A program made the position numbers and the translations under genes. From assembly GCF_004799285.1 (NCBI RefSeq), contig NZ_SSND01000002.1, forward strand, positions 1 to 64,000: a DNA stretch of 64,000 nt, given 5' to 3'. The stretch comes from Aliigemmobacter aestuarii. Its GTDB lineage: Bacteria; Pseudomonadota; Alphaproteobacteria; Rhodobacterales; Rhodobacteraceae. The notes beneath the pieces are model-generated. The model saw only the letters and a program-made list of their open reading frames with translations, did no database searches and had not been told where the DNA came from. Shown piece after piece: positions 1 through 11,391 of this stretch; position 1 is the first letter of the stretch; every line of letters starts with the position of its first letter.

Positions 1-127
1 CTTCCACATGGACCAGACCCGCGTGATGGAAGGCACCATGTGCCGCATCCTCGCCTGGTACGACAACGAATGGGGCTTCTCGAACCGCATGGCCGACACC
101 GCCGTCGCCATGGGCAGATTGATCTGA
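1..127 (+). CDS. gap: Glyceraldehyde-3-phosphate dehydrogenase, C-terminal end (partial)
   Basis: Only the last 41 codons are present (frame starting at base 2, TGA at 125-127). The tail reads [12 protein letters not shown] followed by about a dozen residues, the hallmark C-terminal motif of type I GAPDH. The gene begins left of the window. It sits 12 bases upstream of cbbA on the same strand, so it is most likely the Calvin-cycle GAPDH that reduces 1,3-bisphosphoglycerate. A second complete but divergent GAPDH lies at 59024-59995. The family call is certain; the pathway role is inferred from position. Confidence 0.92.
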   Translation, partial: FHMDQTRVMEGTMCRILAWYDNEWGFSNRMADTAVAMGRLI

Positions 128-139
128 GAGGAAACCGCC

Positions 140-2702
<2,563 letters not shown>

Positions 2703-2726
2703 CGCCACACCCGGTGCCGCGCGGGC

Positions 2727-2752
2727 GAAATTCCTTCGTACGAAGGAATTTC
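2727..2752. repeat. Perfect 26-bp palindrome with CGTACG centre between cbbL and cbbS
   Basis: The arms around the core TTCGTACGAA are fully complementary from 2727 to 2752, and G-run/C-run flanks (2723-2725 with 2754-2756) extend the possible stem. It lies 24 bases after the cbbL stop and 29 bases before the cbbS start. A near-identical palindrome with the same core lies at 58998-59029. As RNA it would be a strong hairpin, but there is no following U-run and transcription must continue into cbbS and cbbX, so attenuation or mRNA processing/stability is more plausible than full termination. Confidence 0.85.
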
Positions 2753-2781
2753 CCCCCGGCGCCACAGCAGGAGACAAGAAG

Positions 2782-3171
2782 ATGCGTATCACCCAAGGAT
2801 GCTTTTCCTTCCTGCCGGATCTGTCGGACGCACAGATCTCGGCGCAGGTCGAATACATGCTGTCACGCAACTGGGCCGTCAGCATCGAACATACCGATGA
2901 CCCGCACCCCCGGAACACCTACTGGGAGATGTGGGGCAACCCGATGTTCGACCTGAAGGACGCCAAGGGCGTGATGTTGGAACTGGACGACTGCCGCAAG
3001 GCACATGGCCAATCCTACATCCGCCTGCAGGGGTTCGACAGCACGCGGGGGTTTGAAACCGTGATGATGTCCTTCATCGTCAACCGCCCCACGGTGGAAC
3101 CAAAGGTCCACATGCAGCGTACCGATGTGGATGGACGCAGCCAGCGCTATGCCTGGGACGTACGTCGCTGA
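2782..3171 (+). CDS. cbbS: RuBisCO small subunit, red-type
   Basis: RuBisCO small chain of 129 residues. It begins [16 protein letters not shown] and contains [30 protein letters not shown] and [20 protein letters not shown], all typical of red-type CbbS, including the longer C-terminal extension that forms the beta-hairpin lining the central solvent channel. ATG 2782 is preceded by CAGGAGA. It assembles with CbbL as L8S8. cbbX follows 62 bases downstream. Confidence 0.96.
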   Translation: MRITQGCFSFLPDLSDAQISAQVEYMLSRNWAVSIEHTDDPHPRNTYWEMWGNPMFDLKDAKGVMLELDDCRKAHGQSYIRLQGFDSTRGFETVMMSFIVNRPTVEPKVHMQRTDVDGRSQRYAWDVRR

Positions 3172-3233
3172 CAGCCCGCCCGCCGTGCGCCTTCAAAGGG
3201 CGCGCGGCCCCTTCCCCGCGAAAAGGAGCCGCC

Positions 3234-4169
3234 ATGACCGATGCCACCGCCGTTGACGAGGCCCCAGCCCGCCCCGCGACCGTCGACCTTGCCCGGGAAT
3301 ACGAATCCTCGGGTGTGGCGCAGGTCCTGCGCGAACTGGACGCGGAACTGATCGGCCTTGCGCCCGTCAAGCAGCGCATCCGCGAAACCGCCGCGCTTCT
3401 GCTGGTCGACCGCGCGCGGCGCGACATGGGGCTGGCGCATGAGACGCCCACGCTGCACATGTCCTTTACCGGCAACCCGGGCACGGGGAAGACGACCGTG
3501 GCGCTCAAGATGGCGGGGCTGCTGCACCGGCTGGGCTATGTCCGCAAGGGCCACCTTGTCAGCGTTACGCGTGACGATCTGGTGGGCCAGTACATCGGCC
3601 ACACCGCGCCCAAGACCAAGGAAGTGCTGAAAAAGGCCATGGGGGGCGTGCTGTTCATCGACGAGGCCTATTACCTCTACAAGCCCGACAATGAACGCGA
3701 CTACGGGCAGGAGGCGATCGAGATCCTGTTGCAGGTGATGGAAAACAACCGCGACGATCTCGTGGTCATCATGGCCGGTTACGCCGACCGGATGGACAGG
3801 TTCTTTTCCGCCAATCCCGGCTTCCGGTCGCGCATCGCCCATCACATCGAGTTTCCGGACTATTCCGATGACGAGCTTTTGCGGATTGCCGAGACGATGC
3901 TGGCGAACCAGCATTACGCCCTTGACCCCGCCGGGCGGCAGGCGATGGCCGACTATATCGCGCAGCGCCGCACGCAGCCGCATTTCGCCAATGCGCGGTC
4001 GATCCGCAACGCGCTGGACCGGGCGCGGCTGAGGCAGGCGAACCGGCTCTTTGAAACCGCGACCGGCCCGCTGGATGCGGCGGCCCTGTCCACCATCACC
4101 GAACCCGACATCCGCGCCAGCCGCGTGTTCCGGGGCGGGTTGGATGTGGATCGCGCCGCGCAAGGCTGA
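3234..4169 (+). CDS. cbbX: Red-type RuBisCO activase CbbX (AAA+)
   Basis: A 311-residue AAA+ protein that remodels inhibited RuBisCO by pulling on the CbbL C-terminus. Walker A is GNPGTGKT (residues 80-87), the substrate-contacting pore loop YIGHT is at 120-124, and Walker B GVLFIDEA at 138-145. The family is allosterically activated by RuBP. AAGGAG at 3223-3228 precedes ATG 3234. Its place directly after cbbS is the conserved order in Rhodobacter-type cbb operons. Confidence 0.97.
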   Translation: MTDATAVDEAPARPATVDLAREYESSGVAQVLRELDAELIGLAPVKQRIRETAALLLVDRARRDMGLAHETPTLHMSFTGNPGTGKTTVALKMAGLLHRLGYVRKGHLVSVTRDDLVGQYIGHTAPKTKEVLKKAMGGVLFIDEAYYLYKPDNERDYGQEAIEILLQVMENNRDDLVVIMAGYADRMDRFFSANPGFRSRIAHHIEFPDYSDDELLRIAETMLANQHYALDPAGRQAMADYIAQRRTQPHFANARSIRNALDRARLRQANRLFETATGPLDAAALSTITEPDIRASRVFRGGLDVDRAAQG

Positions 4170-4211
4170 TAGGGATCGGCCAACCGCCCCTGACCCGAAA
4201 GGATGTGACCG

Positions 4212-4898
4212 ATGACCTTCTCCCGCGCGATCAAGATCGCCCCGTCGATCCTCTCTGCCGATTTCGCCGACTTCGGGCGCGAGATCCAGGCGATCGAGGC
4301 CGAGGGCGCGGACTGGGTGCATGTCGATGTGATGGATGGCCATTTCGTGCCCAACATCACCTTCGGCCCGCCCGCCGTCGCGGCCTTCCGCAAGCATGTG
4401 AAGACGGTGATGGACGTGCACATCATGATCGCCCCGGTCGATCCCTATATCGACGCCTTCGCGAAGGCCGGCGCCGATTTCCTGACCGCCCATGTCGAGG
4501 CCGGGCCCCACACCCACCGGACGCTGCAGGCGATCCGCGGCGCGGGGATGAAGGCGGGCGTGGCGCTGAACCCCGGCACCCCGGCCGAAGCGGTGGAACA
4601 TCTTCTCGACCTCGCCGATCTGGTCTGCGTGATGACGGTCAACCCCGGCTTCGGCGGACAGAAGTTCATCGACATGACCGCCAAGGTGCGGAAACTGCGC
4701 GCGATGATCGGCGACCGCCCCGTGCACATCGAAATCGACGGCGGGGTGGACCCGGTGACCGCGCCGCTGGTGGCCGCCGCCGGGGCCGATGTGCTGGTCG
4801 CCGGATCGGCGGTGTTCAAGGGCGGGTCGGTCGCGAACCCCTCGGCCTATGGCGCGAACATCCGCGCGATCCGCGCCGCCGCCGAAGGGGCGCTTTGA
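4212..4898 (+). CDS. cbbE: Ribulose-phosphate 3-epimerase
   Basis: A 228-residue TIM-barrel enzyme interconverting ribulose 5-phosphate and xylulose 5-phosphate. Motifs are APSILSADFADFG at the N-terminus, VDVMDGHFVPNITFGP (metal-binding His and catalytic Asp), MTVNPGFGGQKF (phosphate loop) and EIDGGVDP (second catalytic Asp). It is 42 bases downstream of cbbX. Its TGA shares one base with the ATG of the next gene, implying translational coupling. In this position it serves the Calvin cycle, though it is biochemically the same as rpe. Confidence 0.95.
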   Translation: MTFSRAIKIAPSILSADFADFGREIQAIEAEGADWVHVDVMDGHFVPNITFGPPAVAAFRKHVKTVMDVHIMIAPVDPYIDAFAKAGADFLTAHVEAGPHTHRTLQAIRGAGMKAGVALNPGTPAEAVEHLLDLADLVCVMTVNPGFGGQKFIDMTAKVRKLRAMIGDRPVHIEIDGGVDPVTAPLVAAAGADVLVAGSAVFKGGSVANPSAYGANIRAIRAAAEGAL

Positions 4899-5452
4899 TG
4901 GCCGTCTCGCCCCCCGTCTGCGATTTCGGCTGGAAGGCGCCCGGTTTCCGCCTGCCCGCCACCGATGGCCGCATCCTGTCGCTGGCCGATGTGGCCGGGC
5001 CGAAGGGCACGCTGGTCATGTTCATCTGCAACCACTGCCCCTATGTGCTGGCCGTGCTGGACCGGATCGAGCGCGACGCGACGGAGTTGCAGGCGATGGG
5101 GATCGGCGTGGCGGCGATCTGTTCGAACGATGCCACAACCCACCCCGACGACAGTTTCGAAAACATGGCCCGCATGGCACAAGAGCGGGGGTTCACCTTC
5201 CCTTACCTGCATGACGAGGATCAATCCGTCGCCCGTGCCTATGGCGCGGCCTGCACGCCGGATTTCTTCGGCTTCAACGCGGCGGTCGAGTTGCAGTATC
5301 GCGGGCGGCTGGACGCCTCGGGGCGCAACCCGGCCCCGCCCGACGCGCGGCGCGATCTTTACGAAGCGATGCGGCAAGTCGCTGAAACCGGCCACGGCCC
5401 GCGTGACCAGGTCCCCTCGATGGGCTGTTCGATCAAATGGAAGGCGGCATGA
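4898..5452 (+). CDS. Thioredoxin-fold peroxiredoxin-like protein in the cbb operon
   Basis: A 184-residue thioredoxin-fold protein. The redox motif CNHC (residues 44-47) sits in FICNHCPYV, typical of the family usually annotated as PRX_like1 (AhpC/TSA-related). Downstream features are AICSNDATTHPDDS and a C-terminal SMGCSIKWK. No signal peptide is visible, so it should be cytoplasmic. It overlaps cbbE by one base and cbbZ by four, so it belongs to the cbb transcript. I infer a redox role (thiol or peroxide control of Calvin enzymes) from position only; the substrate is unknown. It is not part of the textbook cbb gene set. Confidence 0.75.
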   Translation: MAVSPPVCDFGWKAPGFRLPATDGRILSLADVAGPKGTLVMFICNHCPYVLAVLDRIERDATELQAMGIGVAAICSNDATTHPDDSFENMARMAQERGFTFPYLHDEDQSVARAYGAACTPDFFGFNAAVELQYRGRLDASGRNPAPPDARRDLYEAMRQVAETGHGPRDQVPSMGCSIKWKAA

Positions 5453-6123
5453 TGCGCGGCACGATCGTCTTTGACCTTGACGGAACGCTGATCGACAGCG
5501 CGCCCGACATCCATGCGGCATCCAATGCGCTCCTGGTCGAGGATGGACTGCCGGAACTGACCTTCGAACAGGTGAAAAGCTTCATCGGCAAGGGCGTTCC
5601 GCATCTGGTGACTCGGGTGCTCGAGGCGTCAGGGCTGGACCCGGCAGGCCCGAAGCACGCGGAATTCGTCCACCGGTTCGAAGCGCGTTATGAAACCGCC
5701 GTCGGACTGACCGTGACCTATCCCGGCGTCGTTCCGGCGCTTGAGGCGCTGGCAGGGGCCGGCTTTGCGCTTGGCATCTGCACCAACAAGCCGGTCGGCC
5801 CGACGCGTGCGGTCCTGGATCACCTTGACCTGACGCGCTTTTTCGGGGCGATCCTTGGCGGTGACAGCCTGACCGTCCGCAAGCCGGACCCGGCACCGCT
5901 TCACGCCACCGTGGCGGCGCTTGGCGGATCGGCGGAGCGCACGCTTTACGTCGGCGACAGCGAGGTGGATGCAGAAACCGCCCGGCGTGCCGCGCTGCCG
6001 TTCCTGATCTACACCGAAGGCTACCGCAAGACCCCGGTCGCGGACCTGCCCCACACCGCCGCCTTCAGCGATTTCGCCGACCTGCCCGCGCTGGTCGCAC
6101 ACCACACCCCGCCCCGGCCCTGA
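5449..6123 (+). CDS. cbbZ: Phosphoglycolate phosphatase
   Basis: A 224-residue HAD-superfamily phosphatase that dephosphorylates 2-phosphoglycolate, the product of RuBisCO oxygenation, to glycolate. HAD motif I is FDLDGTLIDSAPD near the N-terminus, motif II is in GICTNKP, motif III RKPDPAP and motif IV YVGDSEVD. I chose ATG 5449, which overlaps the upstream TGA as ATGA and has GGAAGG five bases upstream; an ATG three bases later and one at 5437 are alternatives. Its stop overlaps the cbbY start by one base. Confidence 0.92.
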   Translation: MMRGTIVFDLDGTLIDSAPDIHAASNALLVEDGLPELTFEQVKSFIGKGVPHLVTRVLEASGLDPAGPKHAEFVHRFEARYETAVGLTVTYPGVVPALEALAGAGFALGICTNKPVGPTRAVLDHLDLTRFFGAILGGDSLTVRKPDPAPLHATVAALGGSAERTLYVGDSEVDAETARRAALPFLIYTEGYRKTPVADLPHTAAFSDFADLPALVAHHTPPRP

Positions 6124-6827
6124 TGGCCCCCGGCGCGCTGATCTTCGACGTCGACGGCACGCTGGCCGAAACCGAGGACCTGCACCGCGCCGCCTTCAAC
6201 CAAACCTTCGCAGCCGCCGGTTTGCCCTGGCACTGGTCGGTCGAGGAATATACCCGGCTTCTGCGCACCACCGGCGGGAAGGAACGGTTGCGGGCCTGGG
6301 CCGTCGAGATTGGCACCGAGGCCGGCGATGACCTGATCGCCCGGCTTCACGCCGAAAAGACACGCCGCTATGGCGACCTGCTGGCGGGCGGCGGGCTGAA
6401 CCTGCGCCCCCATGTTGCGGGGCTGGTCGCATCGGCGCGGGCCGCCGGGCTGCGACTTGCCGTGGCCACCACCACGAACCGCTCGAACGTCGATGCGCTG
6501 ACAGAGGCCGCATGGGGGATACCCGCCGACCAGGTCTTTGATGTGATCGCCGCCGGGGACGAGGTTTCCGCCAAGAAGCCCGCGCCGGATGTCTATCTGC
6601 TGGCCCTGTCCCGGCTGGGCCTGCCAGCCAGGGACGCACTCGCCTTCGAGGACAGTCGCAACGGCCTTCTGTCCGCACGCGCGGCGGGGCTCCGGGTGGT
6701 GGTCACGCCGTCGATCTTCACGAAGCACGAGGATTTCACCGGGGCTGAGGTGCTGGCGCCCGATCTTGCCCCGCAGAACCTGCCCCGCGACCTGCGGACC
6801 AGGCTTTCCGCACCACACGGGGCGTGA
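6123..6827 (+). CDS. cbbY: Xylulose-1,5-bisphosphate phosphatase CbbY
   Basis: A 234-residue HAD phosphatase with motif I FDVDGTLAETED, a helical cap, VATTTNRSN (motif II), KKPAPDVY (motif III) and FEDSRNG (motif IV). Members of this family from Rhodobacter sphaeroides and plants remove the misfire product xylulose 1,5-bisphosphate, which inhibits RuBisCO. The ATG overlaps the cbbZ TGA by one base. It is the last gene of the cbb run, converging on the LysR gene that follows. Together with CbbX it forms the RuBisCO maintenance set. Confidence 0.92.
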   Translation: MAPGALIFDVDGTLAETEDLHRAAFNQTFAAAGLPWHWSVEEYTRLLRTTGGKERLRAWAVEIGTEAGDDLIARLHAEKTRRYGDLLAGGGLNLRPHVAGLVASARAAGLRLAVATTTNRSNVDALTEAAWGIPADQVFDVIAAGDEVSAKKPAPDVYLLALSRLGLPARDALAFEDSRNGLLSARAAGLRVVVTPSIFTKHEDFTGAEVLAPDLAPQNLPRDLRTRLSAPHGA

Positions 6828-6830
6828 CCG

Positions 6831-6860
6831 GGTCAGGCGTGGTCAGGCGCGGTCAGGCGC
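6831..6860. repeat. Three tandem copies of a 10-bp unit at the end of the cbb operon
   Basis: GGTCAGGCGT is followed by two copies of GGTCAGGCGC, at 6831-6840, 6841-6850 and 6851-6860. The block spans the 25-base gap between the cbbY stop and the convergent LysR stop and includes that stop codon. No terminator hairpin is apparent here. Function unknown; a replication-slippage tract is the simplest reading. Confidence 0.8.
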
Positions 6861-7767
6861 TGGCCTCGATCTCGGGCAAATGCCGGTCCAGCGTGGACAA
6901 AAGCGCATCGCGCTGCGGATCGCGCGCGCCCCGCAGCCAGGCCGCCGCCAGCACAAGCGTCGACCGCGCCCGCCCCGGCGGGATCGCGAGCGGCACGAAG
7001 CTGACCCCCGGCACCGCGATCCGCGCGGTCCAGCGCGGAACGATCGCCAGCCCGGTCCCCGTGGCGACAAGGTTGACGATCGTGTGTTTCTCCTCGGCCA
7101 CCTGTGCAATCCGCGCGGTCAGGCCGGCATCGAGGAACAGCTTGATCGTCAGGTCATGCGAATGGGGGCGCGACCGGCGGTCCGGCACGATCAGGGGCGC
7201 CTCGGCCAGATCGGCGATCGCGATTTCGGACCGGCCGGACAGCGGGTGATCCGCGGGCAGCGCGACAACAGCCGTTTCCACGAAAAGCGTGCGGAACACG
7301 ATCCTTGGATCGCGGTTTTCGGGCGGGCGGCAGAAGACGAGGTCGAGGCTGCCGCTCAGAAGACGCGGCAGCAGGTGGATCGACTTCTGTTCCACCAATC
7401 GGACATCCAGATCGGGCCGTTCGACCCGCAGCACCTGCAACAACTGCGGCATCAGACCGGCCGCCGCGCTGTCGATCGCGCCCACCTTCAGGACCGGCGC
7501 CTGAGCACGGCGCAGACCGCGCAGCCGGTCTTCAAGCCGGTCCGCCCGGGCAACCAGTGCCCGCGCCTCTTCCAGGATCGCCTCGCCCGCCGCTGTCAGC
7601 GAGACGCTGCGCGTCGTCCGCAGGAACAGCCGGGTTTCCAGCCGGTCTTCCAGCAGGCGGATCTGACGGCCAAGTGACGCGGGCAGCATGTCGAGCGACT
7701 GCGCCGCGCGGCCGAAATGCAGCCTGTCGGCCACGGCCAGAAAGCAGCGAAGCTGGGCGATGTCCAT
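6853..7767 (-). CDS. LysR-family transcriptional regulator (tartrate/D-malate dehydrogenase regulator)
   Basis: A 304-residue LysR regulator: N-terminal winged helix-turn-helix (MDIAQLRCFLAVADRLHFGRAA) and a periplasmic-binding-like effector domain from about residue 85. I chose the ATG at 7767 because MDIAQL is the canonical LysR start; an ATG at 7788 would add seven residues. It is divergent from the tartrate/D-malate-type dehydrogenase gene, which it most likely controls with a tartrate or malate-like inducer. It abuts the cbb operon tail-to-tail, so it is not a good CbbR candidate. Confidence 0.88.
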   Translation of the reverse strand: MDIAQLRCFLAVADRLHFGRAAQSLDMLPASLGRQIRLLEDRLETRLFLRTTRSVSLTAAGEAILEEARALVARADRLEDRLRGLRRAQAPVLKVGAIDSAAAGLMPQLLQVLRVERPDLDVRLVEQKSIHLLPRLLSGSLDLVFCRPPENRDPRIVFRTLFVETAVVALPADHPLSGRSEIAIADLAEAPLIVPDRRSRPHSHDLTIKLFLDAGLTARIAQVAEEKHTIVNLVATGTGLAIVPRWTARIAVPGVSFVPLAIPPGRARSTLVLAAAWLRGARDPQRDALLSTLDRHLPEIEASA

Positions 7768-7786
7768 GTCACACCCCAAGGATATC

Positions 7787-7809
7787 ATTATTGCATATGT
7801 TTATATAAT
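7787..7809. promoter_or_regulatory. Candidate LysR operator in the divergent LysR/dehydrogenase region
   Basis: An AT-rich island in otherwise GC-rich DNA carries the inverted repeat ATTAT (7787-7791) and ATAAT (7805-7809), 13 bases apart. This fits the loose T-N11-A architecture of LysR sites and lies between the two divergent starts. Inference from symmetry and position only. Confidence 0.45.
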
Positions 7810-7914
7810 CTATTGATCCTTGAACGGTCCAGCCCCGCGGCCCTACCGTCCGCGCATCCCCGCCCGCCACCCGCGCGGACAAGGTGGAACCACGTGGAAA
7901 GGACAGGAAACACC

Positions 7915-8988
7915 ATGCGACAGTACAGGATCGCCGCCATTCCTGCCGATGGCATCGGCCCCGAGGTGATCGCCGCCGGCCTTCAGGCGCTTGAAGCGCT
8001 GGAGCGGCGCGACGGCAGCTTCCGGCTGGATGTCACGACCTTCGATTGGGGTTCGGATCGCTACCGCCGCACCGGCAGCATGATGCCCGAGGACGGGCCC
8101 GAACAGCTGCGCGCCTTCGATGCGATCTTCTTCGGGGCAGTGGGCGCGCCGGACGTGCCCGATCACATCACGCTTTGGGGGTTGCGCCTGCCGATCTGTC
8201 AGGGCTTCGACCAGTATGCCAATGTCCGCCCCACGCGCATCCTGCCCGGAATCCGCTCACCCCTGGCCGGTGTCGGCCCCGGCGATCTGGACTGGGTGAT
8301 CGTGCGCGAGAATTCCGAGGGCGAATATTCCGGCCATGGCGGGCGCGCCCATCGTGGCATGCCCGAAGAGGTCGGGACCGAGGTGGCGATCTTCACCCGC
8401 ACCGGGGTAACGCGGATCATGCGCTATGCCTTCCGCCTGGCCCAATCACGACCGCGCAAGCTGCTGACGGTGGTCACGAAATCCAACGCCCAACGGTTCG
8501 GCATGGTGATGTGGGACGAGATCGCCGCCGAGGTGGCCCGCGAATTCCCCGATGTGACCTGGGACAAGATGCTGGTCGATGCGATGACCGTGCGCATGGT
8601 GAAGAACCCGCAGAGCCTTGACACCATCGTGGCGACGAACCTTCAGGCCGACATCCTGTCCGACCTTGCGGGCGCACTGGCCGGAAGCCTCGGCGTCGCG
8701 CCGACCGCCAACATCGACCCCGAACGGCGCTATCCCTCGATGTTCGAACCGATCCACGGTTCCGCCTTCGACATCACCGGCAAGGGCATCGCCAATCCGG
8801 TCGCCACCTTCTGGACGGCGGCGCAGATGCTGGACCACCTGGGTGAGACCGCCGCCGCCGCACGGCTGATGCGCGCGGTCGAAAAGGTCTGCGCCGATGG
8901 TATCCTGACACCGGACGTCGGCGGCACCGCCACGACCCGCGACGTCACCGACGCCGTCTGCGAGGCGATCCGGATGGAAAACATCTGA
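7915..8988 (+). CDS. Tartrate dehydrogenase / D-malate dehydrogenase (decarboxylating)
   Basis: A 357-residue member of the isocitrate/isopropylmalate dehydrogenase family, NAD+- and divalent-metal-dependent, acting on tartrate, D-malate or related beta-hydroxyacids. Seen are the N-terminal IPADGIGPEV, WGLRLPICQGFDQYANVRP (the Leu-Arg-rich substrate region), NSEGEYSGHGG, the lysine in TVVTKSNAQRFG, the metal-binding aspartates of VDAMT and LSDLAG, and EPIHGSAFDITGKGIANP. The WGLRLPICQGFDQYANVRP region points to the TtuC/DmlA group rather than LeuB. The start with AAAGGACAGGAA upstream at ATG 7915 was preferred over upstream in-frame codons. Confidence 0.85.
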   Translation: MRQYRIAAIPADGIGPEVIAAGLQALEALERRDGSFRLDVTTFDWGSDRYRRTGSMMPEDGPEQLRAFDAIFFGAVGAPDVPDHITLWGLRLPICQGFDQYANVRPTRILPGIRSPLAGVGPGDLDWVIVRENSEGEYSGHGGRAHRGMPEEVGTEVAIFTRTGVTRIMRYAFRLAQSRPRKLLTVVTKSNAQRFGMVMWDEIAAEVAREFPDVTWDKMLVDAMTVRMVKNPQSLDTIVATNLQADILSDLAGALAGSLGVAPTANIDPERRYPSMFEPIHGSAFDITGKGIANPVATFWTAAQMLDHLGETAAAARLMRAVEKVCADGILTPDVGGTATTRDVTDAVCEAIRMENI

Positions 8989-9018
8989 CGTCCCGGGGCA
9001 GCCTCCTCCAGCCCAGCC

Positions 9019-11292
9019 TCACCCGCACTTGGACTGCCCGCAGGAGGCGCAGGTCATGCAGCCTTCGATCATCCGCAGGTCGTAGCTGCCGCAGCTGTCG
9101 CAGGCCTTGCGGGGGCGTTCGCCCACGGCGATCACCTCGGCCTTGGGATCGGATTTCAGGCCCATGCCCTCGCCCGCGATGAAACCGATGCTGACAAGGT
9201 GACGCTCGATCACCCCGCCGATCGCGGCGAGGATCGAGGGGATGTACTTGCCTTCCATCCAGGCCCCGCCGCGCGGGTCGAACACCGCCTTCAGTTCCTC
9301 GACCACGAAGGACACGTCGCCGCCGCGCCGGAACACCGCCGAGATCATCCGCGTCAGCGCGACGGTCCAGGCGAAATGCTCCATGTTCTTTGAGTTGATG
9401 AACACCTCGAACGGCCGGCGGTGGCCGGCGATGATGATGTCGTTGATCGTGATGTAGAGCGCGTGTTCGCTGCCCGGCCACTTGATCTTGTAGGTGTTGC
9501 CCTCAAGCGCCGCCGGCCGGTCAAGCGGTTCCGAAAGATAGACGACCTCGCCGCCCTGCACCTGTGCGGGCGCCTCGGCGGGGGTCTGCTCGCTCTGCTC
9601 CGAAACCGTCAGGACTGACCCGGTCACATCGTTCGGCCGATAGGTCGTGCAGCCCTTGCAGCCCTGATCCCAGGCCGCCATGTAGACATCCTTGAAATCC
9701 TCGAAGCTGATGTCCTCGGGGCAGTTGATCGTCTTCGAGATCGACGAGTCGATCCATTTCTGCGCCGCCGCCTGCATCCGGACATGATCGAGCGGCGGCA
9801 GGGTCTGGGCGTTCACGAAGTGATCCGGCAGAGGTGTGTCGCCCTTTTTCTCGCGCCACAGGCGCACGGCGTGATCCACGACCTCTTCCTCGGTCCGGCT
9901 GCCATCCTTCTGCAAGACCTTGCGCGTATAGGCATAGGCGAAGACGGGTTCGATCCCCGAACTCACGTTGCCCGCATAAAGGCTGATCGTGCCGGTGGGC
10001 GCGATCGAGGTCAGCAGCGCATTGCGGATGCCATGCGCCCGGATCGCGGCGCGGACATCCTCGTCCATCGTGCGCATCGTGCCCGAGGCCAGGAATTTCC
10101 CGGCATCGAACAGCGGGAACGGCCCCTTTTCCTTGGCAAGATCGACCGAGGCCAGATAGGCCGCGCGCGCGATCGCCTTCATCCAGGTCTCGGTCTGCCG
10201 GGCGGCCTCGGCGCTGCCATAGCGCAGGCCGACCATCAGAAGCGCATCGGCAAGACCGGTGACGCCAAGGCCGATCCGGCGCTTGGCCTGCGCCTCGGCC
10301 GCCTGTTCGGGCAGGGGAAAGCGGCTTGCGTCCACGACATTGTCCATCATGCGCACGGCCACGCGCACCAGATCGTCCAGCGCGCCCGCGTCGATCCGCG
10401 CCGACGGCTCGAACGCGTCGCGCACCAGCGCGGCCAGGTTGATCGACCCCAGCAGGCAGGCGCCATAGGGCGGCAGGGGCTGCTCGCCGCAGGGGTTCGT
10501 GGCGGCGATCGTCTCGCAATAGGCAAGGTTGTTCATCGCGTTGATCCGGTCGATGAAGATCACACCGGGTTCCGCATAGTCATAAGTGGACCGCATGATC
10601 CGGTTCCACAGGTCGCGCGCCTCGACCGTGCGATAGACCTTGCCGCCGAAGGTCAGTTCCCACGGGCCATCCGCCTTGACCGCCGCCATGAAGGCATCGG
10701 TGACCAGGACTGACAGGTTGAACATCCGCAGCCGCGCCGGATCGCGCTTGGCCTCGATGAAGGCCTCGATATCGGGGTGATCACAGCGCATCGTGGCCAT
10801 CATCGCGCCCCGGCGACTGCCCGCCGACATGATCGTGCGGCACATCGCATCCCAGACATCCATGAACGAGAGCGGCCCCGAGGCATCGGCGGCCACGCCC
10901 TTCACTTCGGCCCCGCGTGGGCGGATGGTGGAAAAGTCGTATCCGATCCCGCCGCCCTGCTGCATGGTCAGCGCGGCCTCCTTCAGCGCGTCGAAGATGC
11001 CGCCCATGTTGTCGGGGATCGTGCCCATGACGAAGCAGTTGAACAGCGTGACGGCCCGCCCGGTGCCGGCGCCCGCCGTGATGCGGCCCGCGGGAAGATA
11101 CCTGAAGTCCTCGAGCGCGTGATAGAACCGGTCCTCCCACAGCGCCGGATCGGCCTCGACCCCGGCCAGCGCGCGGGCGATGCGGCGCCAGGTATCCTCG
11201 ACCGTGCCGTCAAGCGGCGTGCCGTCCGCATCCTTCAGCCGGTACTTCATGTCCCAGATCTGTTCGGCGATCGGAGCGGCAAAACGCGACAT
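9019..11292 (-). CDS. nrdJ: Adenosylcobalamin-dependent ribonucleotide reductase, class II
   Basis: A 757-residue B12-dependent ribonucleoside-diphosphate reductase that makes dNTP precursors in any oxygen condition. Active-site motif NPCGE is at residues 266-270 (radical Cys and catalytic Asn/Glu), LLTSIAPTGTISLYAGN follows in the barrel, and the C-terminus carries a cysteine-rich, zinc-ribbon-like tail (CDSC...CMTCASCGQSKC) that probably re-reduces the active site. It is monocistronic here and convergent with the dehydrogenase at 7915-8988. I looked for a cobalamin riboswitch upstream and found none. Confidence 0.95.
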   Translation of the reverse strand: MSRFAAPIAEQIWDMKYRLKDADGTPLDGTVEDTWRRIARALAGVEADPALWEDRFYHALEDFRYLPAGRITAGAGTGRAVTLFNCFVMGTIPDNMGGIFDALKEAALTMQQGGGIGYDFSTIRPRGAEVKGVAADASGPLSFMDVWDAMCRTIMSAGSRRGAMMATMRCDHPDIEAFIEAKRDPARLRMFNLSVLVTDAFMAAVKADGPWELTFGGKVYRTVEARDLWNRIMRSTYDYAEPGVIFIDRINAMNNLAYCETIAATNPCGEQPLPPYGACLLGSINLAALVRDAFEPSARIDAGALDDLVRVAVRMMDNVVDASRFPLPEQAAEAQAKRRIGLGVTGLADALLMVGLRYGSAEAARQTETWMKAIARAAYLASVDLAKEKGPFPLFDAGKFLASGTMRTMDEDVRAAIRAHGIRNALLTSIAPTGTISLYAGNVSSGIEPVFAYAYTRKVLQKDGSRTEEEVVDHAVRLWREKKGDTPLPDHFVNAQTLPPLDHVRMQAAAQKWIDSSISKTINCPEDISFEDFKDVYMAAWDQGCKGCTTYRPNDVTGSVLTVSEQSEQTPAEAPAQVQGGEVVYLSEPLDRPAALEGNTYKIKWPGSEHALYITINDIIIAGHRRPFEVFINSKNMEHFAWTVALTRMISAVFRRGGDVSFVVEELKAVFDPRGGAWMEGKYIPSILAAIGGVIERHLVSIGFIAGEGMGLKSDPKAEVIAVGERPRKACDSCGSYDLRMIEGCMTCASCGQSKCG

Positions 11293-11391
11293 CGGGCGAG
11301 GTCCTTCGGGCTTGGGGTTTTCGGGCCGGAAGGCACAAGATACGCCGCGCCCCAGCCCCGGTCAACGCTTGCCCTTGTGGCAGGCAGGCAG

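Noticed and set aside
6853-7767. CbbR identity for the LysR gene next to cbbY
   Set aside because: It converges on the cbb operon and is divergent from a tartrate/D-malate-type dehydrogenase across an AT-rich palindrome, so that gene is the likely target. A cbbR may lie left of the window.
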